A stretch of 64,000 bases of DNA from Actinomadura sp. J1-007 (GTDB lineage Bacteria; Actinomycetota; Actinomycetes; Streptosporangiales; Streptosporangiaceae). This document shows, piece after piece, positions 34,053-43,667 of this stretch. Under the pieces are notes generated by a model that had not been told where the DNA came from, made no database searches, and saw nothing but the letters and a program-made list of their open reading frames with translations. The DNA lies in assembly GCF_009793335.1 (NCBI RefSeq), contig NZ_WING01000001.1:2666001-2730000 (forward strand), given 5' to 3'. Positions within the stretch are counted from its first letter, which is position 1. The number at the start of each line of letters is the position of its first letter. Both the position numbers and the translations under genes were made by a program.

Positions 34053-35642
34053 TCAGGTGATGGTGACCACTACCGAGTGCCAGCCGGTCGCGCCGTCGGG
34101 GAACGGCGGTGTGCGGTCCTGGGGCTGGGTGTGGCCGGTGCCGTCGGTGGCGCGGCAGCGCAGCGTGTGCGAGCCGGGCGCGGCGTCCCACTCGCCGATC
34201 CACTGCCGCCAGGTGTCCTGGCCGGGAACGGGCGCGAGCCGCGCCTGCCGCCAGGGCCCGTTGTCGACCTGCCATTCCACGGCGTCGACGCCGCGGTGCT
34301 GCGCCCAGGCGGTTCCGGCGACGGCGACGCGTCCGGCTTTGAGGCCGGCGAGCGGCTTGGGGACATCGATGCGGGAGAACGTCTTGACCGGGGCGCGTTG
34401 GGCGTATCCCCGTTCGGTCCAGTACGCCTGGTCGGTCGCGAAGCGGGTGACCTTGAGGTCGACGACCCATTTGGTGGCCGATACGTAGCCGTACAGGCCC
34501 GGGACGACCAGGCGGGCGGGGAAACCGTGGGCGATCGGCAGCGGCTCGCCGTTCATCCCGACGGCGAGCAGCGCGTCGCGTCCGTCCAGGACCGTTTCCA
34601 GGGGCGTGGACAGCGTCATCCCGTCGTGGGAACGGGACAGGATCTGGTCGGCGCCGCCGCGGATCCCCGCCTTGCGCAGCAGCGGTGCCAGCGGTACGCC
34701 CAGCCAGCGGGCGTTCCCAGCCAGGTCGCCGCCGACCTGGTTCGACACGCACGACAGCGTGATGTCGCGTTCGACCAGCGGCAGGCGCAGCAGGTCATCG
34801 AACGACATCTCGACGGGACGGGCGACCATGCCGTGGACGCGCAGCGTCCACTCGCGCGGGTCGACCTGCGGCAGGATCAGCGCGGTGTCGACCCGGTAGA
34901 AGTCGCGGCCGGGGGTGCGGAACGGCGTCATGCCCGGCACGCGGACCTGCGCGCCCGCCGGTACCGGACGCGCCAGGTCGGCCGGGCCGGGCAGGCGCAG
35001 GTCCGCCCGCACGGAGGAGACGTCGCCGCGGCGCAGCAGCAGGTGTCCGCCCACACCGCCGGCCGCGGCGAGTCCGGCCACTCCGGCGCCGGTCAGCAGC
35101 ACCCGCCGCCGATCGGCCCCGCCCCGGTCGCCCGGAGCCGATTCGGCGTCCTCGGCAGCGGCGGCGGGCTCGTGAGGACGGGCGTGTGCCGGGCGGCGGC
35201 TGCGCGCCAGCAGGACCAGCGCGGCCATGCCGGCCAGCGCGCCGACGGCGGACGGTAGCGTGTCGAGTGGCTCGGCGACCGGCCTGGTCAGCGCCGCGAC
35301 GACCCCGACAGCCCCGAAGCCGGCGAGCCCGATCAGGCCCCAGGCGAGCCGGCGCCTGCCCAGCAGCCCGATGGCCACCGCTGCGACGGTGATCCCCGCG
35401 CCGAGACCGAGCAGCAAAACGGTCTTGTCGTCGTCGCCGAACCGGCGGATCGCGAAGTCCTTGAGCCAGACAGGGGTGAGGTCGATGAAACCCGCGCCCA
35501 CCGCCGGCAGCGGCGAGGAGGACGCCCGTCCGAGCACGCCGGCCGCCAGCTCCGCGACTCCCATCGCCGCCGCGGCGGCCAGCAGCCCGCACAGCGCGGC
35601 GGCGGACCGCCGCGGTCGCTCGGTCGCTCGTTCGCCAGTCAT
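34053..35642 (-). CDS. membrane-anchored molybdopterin-dependent (sulfite oxidase-family) oxidoreductase
   Basis: 529 residues from ATG 35642. Four transmembrane helices (about 12-155) precede a tether. The sulfite-oxidase-type molybdenum domain begins near 230 (PFRTPGRDFYRVDTALILPQ), with the Mo ligand Cys in LSCVSNQVGGDLAGN and AHGFPARLVVPGLYGYVSAT. A C-terminal Mo-co dimerisation domain follows (ITYPE-like WAQHRGVDAVEWQVDNGPW). The enzyme faces outside and probably reduces or oxidises S- or N-oxides. It is transcribed away from sigK, whose regulon in mycobacteria includes a comparable gene set. Confidence 0.88.
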   Translation of the reverse strand: MTGERATERPRRSAAALCGLLAAAAAMGVAELAAGVLGRASSSPLPAVGAGFIDLTPVWLKDFAIRRFGDDDKTVLLLGLGAGITVAAVAIGLLGRRRLAWGLIGLAGFGAVGVVAALTRPVAEPLDTLPSAVGALAGMAALVLLARSRRPAHARPHEPAAAAEDAESAPGDRGGADRRRVLLTGAGVAGLAAAGGVGGHLLLRRGDVSSVRADLRLPGPADLARPVPAGAQVRVPGMTPFRTPGRDFYRVDTALILPQVDPREWTLRVHGMVARPVEMSFDDLLRLPLVERDITLSCVSNQVGGDLAGNARWLGVPLAPLLRKAGIRGGADQILSRSHDGMTLSTPLETVLDGRDALLAVGMNGEPLPIAHGFPARLVVPGLYGYVSATKWVVDLKVTRFATDQAYWTERGYAQRAPVKTFSRIDVPKPLAGLKAGRVAVAGTAWAQHRGVDAVEWQVDNGPWRQARLAPVPGQDTWRQWIGEWDAAPGSHTLRCRATDGTGHTQPQDRTPPFPDGATGWHSVVVTIT

Positions 35643-35753
35643 GACCGCTGTTCGGGGCCGGGCAGCGGAAGGATGGGCCGGATCCGCCTCCGATTTCCCG
35701 TCGCGTTCCGGACCCATCCTTCAAGCCGTCCGCACCGAACCACCGCTGTGGAG

Positions 35754-36347
35754 ATGAACGAACCGGTCGCAGGGCCGAGGTCGCCTACAGGGCCGGCCGG
35801 CGCGCATCCGCCGGATCTGGCCGAGCTGCTCGGCCGGGTCGCGCGCGGCGACCAGGACGCCTTCGGGCAGGTGTACGACCTGCTGTCGGGTCCGGTCTAC
35901 GGGCTGGCGCTGCGGGTCGTGCGCGACCCGGCGCAGGCCGAGGAGATCGCCCAGGACGTGCTGGTCGAGCTGTGGCGCAAAGCGTCGCACTACCACCCCG
36001 AACGGGGCAGCGCGACGTCATGGGCCCTGACCGTGGCGCATCGCCGCGCCGTGGACCGGGTCCGCTCCAGCCAGGCCGGCCGGGACCGCGAGGAGCGCAC
36101 CGCCGCGCCCGCACCCGCGTACGACCAGGTCGCCGAGGAGGTCGGCACCCGGCTGGAGCACCAGCAGGTGCGCCGCTGCATGCGGGGCCTGACCGAGACC
36201 CAGCGCGAATCGATCACCCTGGCCTACTACGGCGGCTACACCTACCGCGAGGTCTCCGAACTGCTCGGCGTCGGCCTCGCCGCCGTCAAGACCCGGATGC
36301 GCGACGGGCTCATCCGGCTACGTGACTGCCTGGGAGTGCAGCCATGA
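35754..36347 (+). CDS. sigK: ECF RNA polymerase sigma factor SigK
   Basis: 197 residues from ATG 35754 (GTGGAG just upstream). Region 2 (FGQVYDLLSGPVYGLALRV, EEIAQDVLVELWRKA) and region 4 (LTETQRESITLAYYGGYTYR, GVGLAAVKTRMRDGLIRLRD) are complete. The SigK assignment rests on sequence style plus context: divergent from a molybdopterin oxidoreductase and FAS1 lipoprotein, and overlapping an RskA-like anti-sigma gene by ATGA. It directs transcription of the redox/adhesin genes opposite and probably its own operon. Confidence 0.85.
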   Translation: MNEPVAGPRSPTGPAGAHPPDLAELLGRVARGDQDAFGQVYDLLSGPVYGLALRVVRDPAQAEEIAQDVLVELWRKASHYHPERGSATSWALTVAHRRAVDRVRSSQAGRDREERTAAPAPAYDQVAEEVGTRLEHQQVRRCMRGLTETQRESITLAYYGGYTYREVSELLGVGLAAVKTRMRDGLIRLRDCLGVQP

Positions 36348-37050
36348 CCCGCGACCCGCACGACCTGGCCGGCCCCTACGCGCTAGACGCGCTCACCGAC
36401 ACCGAACGGCGCCGTTTCGAACGCCACCTCCCGTCCTGCCCGACCTGCGCGGGCCAGGTCACCGGATTCGCCGAGACCACCGCCCGCCTGGCGCTCGCCG
36501 CCGCGCACCGTCCGCCCGGCGCGCTGCGCGGACGCGTCATGGCCGAGATCACCCGGACCCGGCAGACGCCCCCGCCGCTCGGCCGCCGCCTGCCGTCCCA
36601 CCGCGTCCGCGGGCTGAGCCGGCTCGCCGCCGCGGCCTGCCTGGTGCTGGCGCTGATCAGCGGCGGCGCTGCGCTGCGCCTGCACGGCTCCGCGCAGGAC
36701 GCCCGGGCCCTCAACCGGCAGGTCACCGCCGTGATGACGGCCCCGGACGCGCGGACATCGACCGTTCGCGCGCAGGGCACCGCGACCGTCACGCTGGTGT
36801 CCTCCCGCTCGCTGAACAAGGCGGTCGTCACCACGGCCCGGCTACGGCCCCTGCCGTCCGCGCGGACGTACCAGATGTGGTGGCTCGGCCCGACCGTCCG
36901 TTCCGCCGGAACGCTGAACCCGTCCGGGAAACCGCGGCCGGTCGTCACGACGGGCCTCGGCGACGCGCAACGCTTCGGCCTCACCATCGAGCCCGCCGGA
37001 GGCTCCCCCAGCCGACCACCCCACCCGTCCTCACCCTCGCCCTGGAATGA
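36344..37050 (+). CDS. rskA: anti-sigma-K factor RskA, frameshifted at its C-terminus in this assembly
   Basis: Starts inside the sigK stop (ATGA). The N-terminal zinc-less anti-sigma domain (YALDALTDTERRRFERHLPS, CPTCAGQV) is followed by a transmembrane helix (about 88-106) and the RskA outer domain (TYQMWWLGPTVRSAGT, FGLTIEPAGGSP). The frame then runs on into unrelated sequence. One extra C in the run at 37005-37009 restores the family ending PAGGSPQPTTPPVLTLALE and a stop at 37050, giving 235 residues. RskA holds SigK at the membrane until regulated proteolysis. Confidence 0.86.
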
Positions 37051-37417
37051 CCACACTGCCCCCAGCGACTCCCCCGTTGAACGGGCACCGAGTCAGGGAA
37101 CGGACGCGGGCCAGCGATGCCGGCGGACCCGCAAGGGGCTGAGGTCGCACGTCGGCGGTACGGCGTCCGGACGGCTTGCAGCCACGCGGGCCGGGGCGTC
37201 GGCCATGGCGCGGGTGCCGTTCAGGCAGACGCAGTGATGGCATGAGATAGGCCAGGTTCTGGTGGTGTTCACGCGGACTTTCTGGCGGTGGCGCGGACTG
37301 CCGGGACCGCTGGGTTGCGTTCGGGGGCGACGGGATTCACTGGGTAATCGCCACAATGGACTTTCCGTGTGAGCAGGGTCACACGGAACCCGGCGAGGCC
37401 GCCGGACAGGACGGGAT
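37051..37417. other. gene-free interval
   Basis: About 370 bases between rskA and the next sigma operon. It should contain the promoter of that operon. I see no gene, RNA or clear terminator. Confidence 0.35.
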
Positions 37418-38038
37418 GTGGAGTTGTCAGCGCGGGCCCGGATACGGGCAGGTGACCCCGTCGCGTTCGGGGACCTCTTCGATGAGCACGCACAAGTGGT
37501 GTATCGCTATGCGGTACGGGTCACCGGGGACTGGGCGTCGGCCGAGGACATCGTGTCGCTCACGTTCCTGGAGGCGTGGCGCCTGCGGGCGAAGATCCGG
37601 TCGGAGGGCGAGTCGCTGCGGCCCTGGCTGCTCGGAATCGCGACCAACGTTCTGCGCAACGCCTCGCGGGCCGCGCGGCGGCACGAGGCGGCGCTGAGCC
37701 GGATGCCCGGCCGGGACGTGGTGCCGGACTTCTCGGACGAGCTGGTCGGCCGGCTCGCCGACGCCGAGGAACTGGCCGCCGCGCGCACCGCGCTCGACCG
37801 GTTGCGCAAGGCCGAACGTGAGGTGTTCACGCTCTGCGTATGGGCGGGCCTGAACTACGCCGAGGCCGCCGAAGCGCTCGGCGTTCCGGTGGGCACCGTG
37901 CGTTCGCGGCTGTCACGGGCCCGTACCCGCCTGCGCGAACTCACCGATGCCGAACGGGAACCCTCGCCCGGCGGCGGACAGCACATCAGTGAGGACCGCG
38001 CGAACGCGGTCCGGTCGAAGCAGGAGAGGCACCCATGA
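37418..38038 (+). CDS. ECF RNA polymerase sigma factor
   Basis: 206 residues from GTG 37418. Region 2 has GDLFDEHAQVVYRYAVRVTG and SAEDIVSLTFLEAWRLR; region 4 has LRKAEREVFTLCVWAGLNYA and GVPVGTVRSRLSRARTRLRE. Its stop overlaps the next start by four bases. The ECF factor plus CU044_5270 membrane protein pair recurs in Streptosporangiales, and the partner may act as the anti-sigma factor. The stimulus is unknown. Confidence 0.9.
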   Translation: MELSARARIRAGDPVAFGDLFDEHAQVVYRYAVRVTGDWASAEDIVSLTFLEAWRLRAKIRSEGESLRPWLLGIATNVLRNASRAARRHEAALSRMPGRDVVPDFSDELVGRLADAEELAAARTALDRLRKAEREVFTLCVWAGLNYAEAAEALGVPVGTVRSRLSRARTRLRELTDAEREPSPGGGQHISEDRANAVRSKQERHP

Positions 38039-39012
38039 ACGGCACCCCACGGCGCGGACCCGGACCCGACGAGCTCGCCGAGCTCGTACGGCTCGTGCCG
38101 CCCCCGGGCGACCCCGAGCTCTCCGACGGCCGACACCGACTCCTCAAGGAGCATCTGATGCTGCACATCGAAGAGCCCGCGACCGCCTCGCGCCGGCCGA
38201 AGCGCCGACGGGCCGTACTGCTGGCTGCCCCGCTGGCCGCCGCGGCCGTAACGGCCGGCCTGTTCGTCGGCCTGCACGACAGCGGCGACACCCCGCCCAC
38301 GCGCGCAGCCAAGGGCGAGGCCGCCGTGCTGCTGGACCGCATCTCGCTCGCCGCCGCGCACCAGCCCGCTCTTCCCGTGCGCGGTGACCAGTTCGTCTAC
38401 ATCAGGAGCAAGGTCGCGTGGACGACCCAGACGGGGAACGGGCCGCGGGTCCCACAGCGGCTGCGGGAGCGGGAGATCTGGCTGCCGCAGAGCCCGGGGA
38501 AGCGCGGCCTGGTCCGGGAGGGGGACGGCAAGGGCGTCCCGCTGGTCGGTTCGAAAGAGGACCTGACCTACCGGAAACTCGCCGCCATGCCGACCGAGCC
38601 GGGCGCCCTGCTGAACAGCGTCTACGCGAAGATCCCGAAGTCCGGCAAGACCGCCGACCCGGCCGCCCGGAACGCCGCGGCCTTCCAGGATCTCGGCCGG
38701 TTCCTGACCGAGCAGGTCCTGCCGCCCAAGCTCGCCGCCGCCGTCTACCGCGCCGCCGCGAAGATCCCCGGCGTGCTCGTGGTGCCCGACTCGGTCGACG
38801 CGGCGGGCCGGCACGGCGTCGCCGTCGCACTGGTCGCCTACGGCGAGCGCAGCGAATGGATCTTCGACAGGAAGACCCTGAGCTACCTGGGCGAACGCGG
38901 CTACATGGTGAAGGACACCGAGCACGCCAGGAAGGGCATGACCACCGCCACCACCGCGGTCCTCCAGCGCGGCGTCGTGAACAAGTCCGGTAAAACCCCC
39001 AGCAAGCCGTAA
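38035..39012 (+). CDS. CU044_5270-family membrane protein (sigma-factor partner)
   Basis: 325 residues. A cytosolic N-terminus of about 55 residues, a transmembrane helix (about 62-82) and an extracellular domain with the family features QFVYIRSKVAW, a REIWLPQSPGKRGLV segment and a late VALVAYGERSEWIFDRKTL repeat. Proteins of this family follow ECF sigma genes. The short cytosolic part could bind the sigma factor, with the outer domain as sensor; this is inferred from the pairing. Confidence 0.85.
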   Translation: MNGTPRRGPGPDELAELVRLVPPPGDPELSDGRHRLLKEHLMLHIEEPATASRRPKRRRAVLLAAPLAAAAVTAGLFVGLHDSGDTPPTRAAKGEAAVLLDRISLAAAHQPALPVRGDQFVYIRSKVAWTTQTGNGPRVPQRLREREIWLPQSPGKRGLVREGDGKGVPLVGSKEDLTYRKLAAMPTEPGALLNSVYAKIPKSGKTADPAARNAAAFQDLGRFLTEQVLPPKLAAAVYRAAAKIPGVLVVPDSVDAAGRHGVAVALVAYGERSEWIFDRKTLSYLGERGYMVKDTEHARKGMTTATTAVLQRGVVNKSGKTPSKP

Positions 39013-39049
39013 CGAGCTGGAAGGCGGGTCGCTGAACGAGCCATGCGGG

Positions 39050-39481
39050 TCAGCGGCCTCGTAGCGCCTCCACGACCGCCGTGGCCTGATCCAGCAGGTC
39101 GATGGGGCAACCCCAGTAGTCGTAGATGCCGCCGCGGGCGCGGTTACTGCCGCAGACCACGAATACACCGGTCCCCAGCTCGGCCTTGAGGCGGGTGGCC
39201 AGCCAGCCGACAAAACCGCTGTTGTCCGCTTGGCCGGCGAAGTGGAAGGAGAAGATTCCGAAGCGTTCGACGTCGCCCTGCTGGCTGAACGGGACCAGGC
39301 GGCTCCAGCTCTCCTGGTCCCGAACGACCGCGAGCGTCTCATGGGTGAGCGCGGGCGGCCGGTCGGCCGGAGACTCCTCAAAACACCAGACGCCATCGTG
39401 AACGACCAATTCCGCTTGGGCGATCACACGGCGTAGCCGCTGTTCTGTCTCCTCCGCGGTCTCCACACTCACATTCACCAT
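39050..39481 (-). CDS. DUF6196-like protein
   Basis: 143 residues from ATG 39481, with AAGGAG 8 bases upstream; the longer in-frame start at 39556 lacks this. It contains VSVETAEETEQRLRRVIAQA, WSRLVPFSQQGDVERFGIFS and GIYDYWGCPIDLLDQATAVV. I recognise the DUF6196 pattern of streptomycetes, whose function is unknown. There is no signal or membrane segment. Confidence 0.65.
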   Translation of the reverse strand: MVNVSVETAEETEQRLRRVIAQAELVVHDGVWCFEESPADRPPALTHETLAVVRDQESWSRLVPFSQQGDVERFGIFSFHFAGQADNSGFVGWLATRLKAELGTGVFVVCGSNRARGGIYDYWGCPIDLLDQATAVVEALRGR

Positions 39482-39601
39482 CAGCGAGACTCCTTGCTCG
39501 GCGAAGCCGTGATCCCCCGATCGTGCCCCTGCCGGCACGAAACTCCTCAACAGCACTCCGTCACCGCAACACCCTCACCACCTCCCCAATTCCACACGCG
39601 G

Positions 39602-39620
39602 CCCTCCTCGTGAAGGAGGC
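39602..39620 (-). terminator. small hairpin
   Basis: CCTCCT and AGGAGG arms around CGTGA lie just beyond the remnant gene at 39.65-39.86 kb. Short stem, so only weak support. Confidence 0.3.
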
Positions 39621-39647
39621 CCGTCCTTCAAGTCGTTGGGCGACTGG

Positions 39648-39857
39648 TCACCTCCCCCCCGGCAGGAGCCAGTAGCCGACCGCCACGCGTGCCTTGCCGA
39701 ACTCCATGGCGTACAACGATGTGCCATCGCAATCGCGGTCCAGAACGGCTGTGCCGACTACGGAGGAGTTGAGCCTCTTGTTGGGAAGCCGCGCGTTCCC
39801 TTCCTCGCGAAAGCCCTTTAGCGCTTCTTCTTCGATGAATGGCTCTACCAGCGACTA
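39648..39857 (-). pseudogene. C-terminal remnant of an unknown protein
   Basis: One frame reads VEPFIEEEALKGFREEGNAR, LPNKRLNSSVVGTAVLDRD and ends YAMEFGKARVAVGYWLLPGG plus Arg before TGA at 39648. Composition and codon use look like true protein, but an upstream TAG blocks the frame and no normal start codon is present. It may be the tail of a decayed gene, or an upstream base was lost as in several neighbours. The rest of the 39.48-40.24 kb gap shows no gene. Confidence 0.4.
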
Positions 39858-40242
39858 CGGGATGTACAGGCACCGGGGAACGGAGAAGCCGGCGGATTCT
39901 CTTGACACAACGGAACTACGCTATGGACGCAGAGCGTCGACGCCATCGGTGAGGGGTGGGGAAACCTCAAGGTGGGTACGCCGAACTGCGGAGACCGTGC
40001 GTTGCGCTCTTGCGGTCGGTTATGCGGTTGCGGCGAAGAGGGGCCGGACGGCTCTCAAGGGCCCGATGCGGGAGGCCTGTGCCGCGTGGTGGCTCGTGGC
40101 GGGCTGTGCGGCGTGTCCGGGCGATGCCGTCCTAACACGCTGTTGGAGAGTTCGATAGTTCCGTTGTAAACCGGAGTCCGCATTCGTCCGTCTTGTTTCC
40201 GAGTGCTGCTCATTCGGGCTTCTCCCCTGTCGAGGTGATGGC

Positions 40243-42555
40243 GTGAAGAGTCATGCTGGCATCACCGCCGCGGTCGCGTTGACCTTGGCGGTAAACACGT
40301 TGGTGGCTGTTTCCGGGACGAGTACGGCCGTCGCGGGAACGGGCTCCACGGACCATGGGCCGCGACCCTATGGAGTGACCTCCGAACGGGCGAAGGCGAC
40401 GTTCGCGGTCGCCCCGCGTCGCCTGGGCGTCCCGTTGACCTGGTCCAAGACCGCGGTCAAGCCGGTCAGCCGGGCCATCACCTACCGCAACAACACACGC
40501 AAGGCCCTGAAAATCCGGTTGAAGGTGAAGCTGCGAGACCGTTCCGGACGCGCGGCTCCAGTCGCGCTGGCGAAGTTGTCGGCGAGTTCCCTGACCGTGC
40601 GGGCCGGGCGAGAGGCCAGGGCCGACCTGGAACTGGGGCGCCACGGGGTCAAGCCCGGCGCGTACCGCGGCGCCGTCCAGGTCACCTCCGCCGCCGGTAA
40701 GCCGCTGGGCTCCACGGCGGTCTCCGTCGACCTCCGCGCGCCGGTCCCCGCCCCGGCTCCGTCGGTCGGGCCCGTCACGGCCTCCGCCAACTCCGTCATC
40801 GTCGATCTGGCCTCACCCGGCATCCCGGACCTGACTCGGCGGCACTCTCTCACCTATCGCAACACCGGGTCCAAGGCCGTCACACTGCGGTTGTCCGCCG
40901 ATATGAACGGTCCCGGCGGCGAGCCGACCAAGGCTCCCGCCGGGCTCTTCGAGGTGCCCGGCCAAGTGACCGTTCCCGCCCGGGGAAGCGCGCAGGTGAC
41001 GCTGACCTTCCGGGGCGCCGGGATTCCCCACGGCCGCTATCTCGGGGCTCTGGTCGCCACGGCGACCGACGGCGCGGCGAAGGTGACCACCACGCTCGTC
41101 GCCGACGTCGGCAGGGAAAAGTACAACGTTGCGGTCGATCTACTCGACCGCAACGGCACCGTCCCGGCACAGCCGACCTGGGTCTACGCCTGGAGCATCA
41201 CGGACGGCGGCCGCTGGGAGCGCAAGGTGGAGAACGGCAGGGGCGTCTTCGAACTGCCGCCCGGCACCTACGACGTCACCACCGCCATCACCACCGGCGC
41301 GGGTGAGACCCTGATCAACCACCGGGTAACGGTCGACGACTGGGACCTCGACCTGAGGATGGACGCCCGGGAGGGCAAGCCGGTCGAGCTGAGTCCGCAG
41401 GGCATCGGCGTTCCCGGCACGGTCGAGACCTGGTACGAGACCCCGTGGTACCGGTTCACCGCCGACGGCCCCGAAGGCTCGGTCTTCGCCGTCTGGCACG
41501 GCCCCGATGAGGTCAAGGAGAACGTCGGCTTCCAGGTCACGGGATGGGGCAAGCGCGACGCGACCGGCGGGCCGGGCGCGGCCTACATCCTGAGCCGGTA
41601 CATGAAGGGCCGGATCCCGTCCGCGACGGTGTGGCACCCGAGCCCAGACGAGCTCAGCGTCGCCCGCAACCACTTCCGTTCGGTGAATCTCTCCGGATCC
41701 GGCGAGCTCAACATGACGGGCGGCTACGTCGATGAGATGCGGATGAAGGTGGCCTTCCCGCAGACCGTCACCACCTACGTCGAGCCCGGGCTGGTCTTCA
41801 GCCGTGAGCTCGGCTACGGGATCGCGTACGAGAACTGGGCGGAGATCGCCGACTACCGGGTCACGGCGGAACGGGGCACACGCGACGACGTCTGGAACGG
41901 CGCGGTCCTCACCACAGGCGGGTTCGGCTTGGGAAGGCCGCACCGCGGCTCGAACGGCCAGTTGTCGGTGGGCGCTCCCAGCGGGTACACCGACTCGTCA
42001 GGGCGGACGGGTTCGATGGACCGTACGGCCAACGAGCTCACGCTCGCCGTCGACGGCCAGACGATCGCCACCGGTACGGGGCAGTTGTACGCCAGTCTCC
42101 CGGAGGAGTCCAAGCGCTACACCCTCACCTGGAACCGCACCGCCAACCCTGAGATCGCCAAGTTCTCGACCACGACTACAACCGAATGGTCGTTCGAGTC
42201 TCATCACATCGAGTGGCAGGATCAGCCCCTTCCGCTGCACCTGCTGCGGCTCGCGGTTCCCGGGCTGAACGACGCCAACGCGGCCGCGCCCGGCACCCGG
42301 CTGCGGATCCCCGTGAAGGTGGAGCCCGTCCCGGACACGGCGGCGCCCGAGATCACCTCGATGTCGGTCGAGACCTCCGCCGACGATGGCAAGACCTGGC
42401 AGGCGGCCTCGTCCGCCCAGGAAGGCGGCGCCTGGACCGCGACCGTGGACAACCCGGGCGCTCCCGGGTACGTCTCCCTGCGGATCAAGGCGACCGACGC
42501 CGCCGGCAACACCGTGTCCCAGACGTTCATCCGCGCCTACGAGGTGAAGCACTGA
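40243..42555 (+). CDS. large secreted Ig/Fn3-like repeat protein
   Basis: 770 residues from GTG 40243 with GAGG 7 bases upstream. A signal peptide (about 1-31) is followed by several beta-sandwich domains of the NPCBM/Fn3-like kind found C-terminal to actinomycete subtilisins (SRAITYRNNTRKALKIRLKV, LTYRNTGSKAVTLRLSADMN). A carbohydrate- or protein-binding-like middle follows, and the C-terminus is the PDTAAPEITSMSVETSADDG / YVSLRIKATDAAGNTVSQTF type. No catalytic domain is found, so it looks like the accessory half of a secreted protease without the protease. The stop overlaps the next start (TGATG). Confidence 0.75.
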   Translation: MKSHAGITAAVALTLAVNTLVAVSGTSTAVAGTGSTDHGPRPYGVTSERAKATFAVAPRRLGVPLTWSKTAVKPVSRAITYRNNTRKALKIRLKVKLRDRSGRAAPVALAKLSASSLTVRAGREARADLELGRHGVKPGAYRGAVQVTSAAGKPLGSTAVSVDLRAPVPAPAPSVGPVTASANSVIVDLASPGIPDLTRRHSLTYRNTGSKAVTLRLSADMNGPGGEPTKAPAGLFEVPGQVTVPARGSAQVTLTFRGAGIPHGRYLGALVATATDGAAKVTTTLVADVGREKYNVAVDLLDRNGTVPAQPTWVYAWSITDGGRWERKVENGRGVFELPPGTYDVTTAITTGAGETLINHRVTVDDWDLDLRMDAREGKPVELSPQGIGVPGTVETWYETPWYRFTADGPEGSVFAVWHGPDEVKENVGFQVTGWGKRDATGGPGAAYILSRYMKGRIPSATVWHPSPDELSVARNHFRSVNLSGSGELNMTGGYVDEMRMKVAFPQTVTTYVEPGLVFSRELGYGIAYENWAEIADYRVTAERGTRDDVWNGAVLTTGGFGLGRPHRGSNGQLSVGAPSGYTDSSGRTGSMDRTANELTLAVDGQTIATGTGQLYASLPEESKRYTLTWNRTANPEIAKFSTTTTTEWSFESHHIEWQDQPLPLHLLRLAVPGLNDANAAAPGTRLRIPVKVEPVPDTAAPEITSMSVETSADDGKTWQAASSAQEGGAWTATVDNPGAPGYVSLRIKATDAAGNTVSQTFIRAYEVKH

Positions 42556-43525
42556 TGCGGCGATTCGCGATGTTCACGGGGCCGCCGCGGCTCTCGTGGC
42601 CCTGCCCGTCCAAGCCGGTCCCGCGGCCGCGGCGAGCACTGCCCCGCGTGCCTGCCGCCCTGCTCTGACCGGGGTCTCCATCTCCCCGGGGACCGTCACC
42701 GGCGGCAAGTCCGCCAAGGGCACGGTGAGGGTGGGCTGTGCCCCTGCCAAGGCATTCGACATCACCCTCAAGAGCGGCGCCAGCACCATCAAGGCACCCG
42801 CCAAGGTGCGGGTGGGCCAGGGCAAGGCGACGGCTTCATTCACCCTCAGGACCACGAGTGTGAAGGCCCCGTTCACCGGCGTACTGACCGCCTCGTACGG
42901 CGAGGTTCACAAGGGCGCCGAGCTTACGGTGAACCCGGTCGCGTTCCCGGCCGCCTGCGATCCTCGCCTGACCGGCCTTTCCCTCCCGACGGCCGATCTC
43001 TACACCGGGGACGAGGTCACCGGCACGGTACGGGCGGACTGCGCACCGGCCGAGGACATCGCCGTTGGCCTCGCCACCGGTGACCGGCGCGTGTCCGTAC
43101 CGCCCGTCGCGATCATCCGGGCCGGGCAGACGGCCGCCACCTTCCAGCTCAAGGTCCGGGACGAGGAGTTCGACCAGTTCCAGAGCAAGGTGGCCGCACG
43201 CTATGGCGCCGACCTCCTCGCTCAACCCGTGACGGTCAGCCCCGGCCTCAAGTCGTTCGAACTTGAGTCCCAGGCCGACGACACCGACGTGTTCGCGAGC
43301 ATTCTGCTGTGGTGGACCTCGCCGCCGACCGGAACCGTGGTGCATTTCTCCAGCGACAGCCCCTTGCTCAAGGTGCCCGCCACCATGACGCTCGATCCGG
43401 GCAGTCGGGGAGCGGCTTTCACCTTCCGGGCGGAAGAGGTGACGTCGCCGCAGAAGGTTCGTGTCACCGCCACTCTCGGAACGCGGACGCTGACCGCTGA
43501 GGTCACCCTGGTCCCTGCCGGTTGA
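42555..43525 (+). CDS. small secreted repeat-domain protein, frameshifted in its signal peptide in this assembly
   Basis: ATG 42555 overlaps the previous stop. As written the signal peptide breaks after MRRFAMFTG. Adding one G to the run at 42578-42581 gives MRRFAMFTGAAAALVALPVQ followed by AGPAAA, a perfect signal peptide joined to the downstream frame (323 residues). The mature part has three repeats of about 95 residues, each starting like CRPALTGVSISPGTVTGG, CDPRLTGLSLPTADLYTGDE and then KSFELESQADDTDVF, a beta-sandwich style with paired Cys. It is probably co-secreted with the upstream repeat protein. Function unknown. Confidence 0.72.
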
Positions 43526-43543
43526 CGAACCTTCTCCTTATCC

Positions 43544-43588
43544 ACGACGAGGCCCCGCCATTCCGAGCGAGTGACGGGGCCTCGTCGT
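43544..43588. terminator. strong hairpin between convergent operons
   Basis: A perfect 14-bp stem (ACGACGAGGCCCCG at 43544-43557, its complement at 43575-43588) with a 17-base loop ends the secreted-protein operon and lies opposite the end of the ABC operon. Confidence 0.8.
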
Positions 43589-43667
43589 CAGCTTGAGCGA
43601 ACCATTACTCGGCAAGCACGTGTGGTGATTGGAGGTGAGTGGTGTTTGGAGTGGTCGGGCTCGGGGG

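Noticed and set aside
37051..37237. Extended C-terminus of RskA in the uncorrected frame
   Set aside because: The family ending is found in the neighbouring frame and is restored by one base; the extension is translated non-coding DNA.
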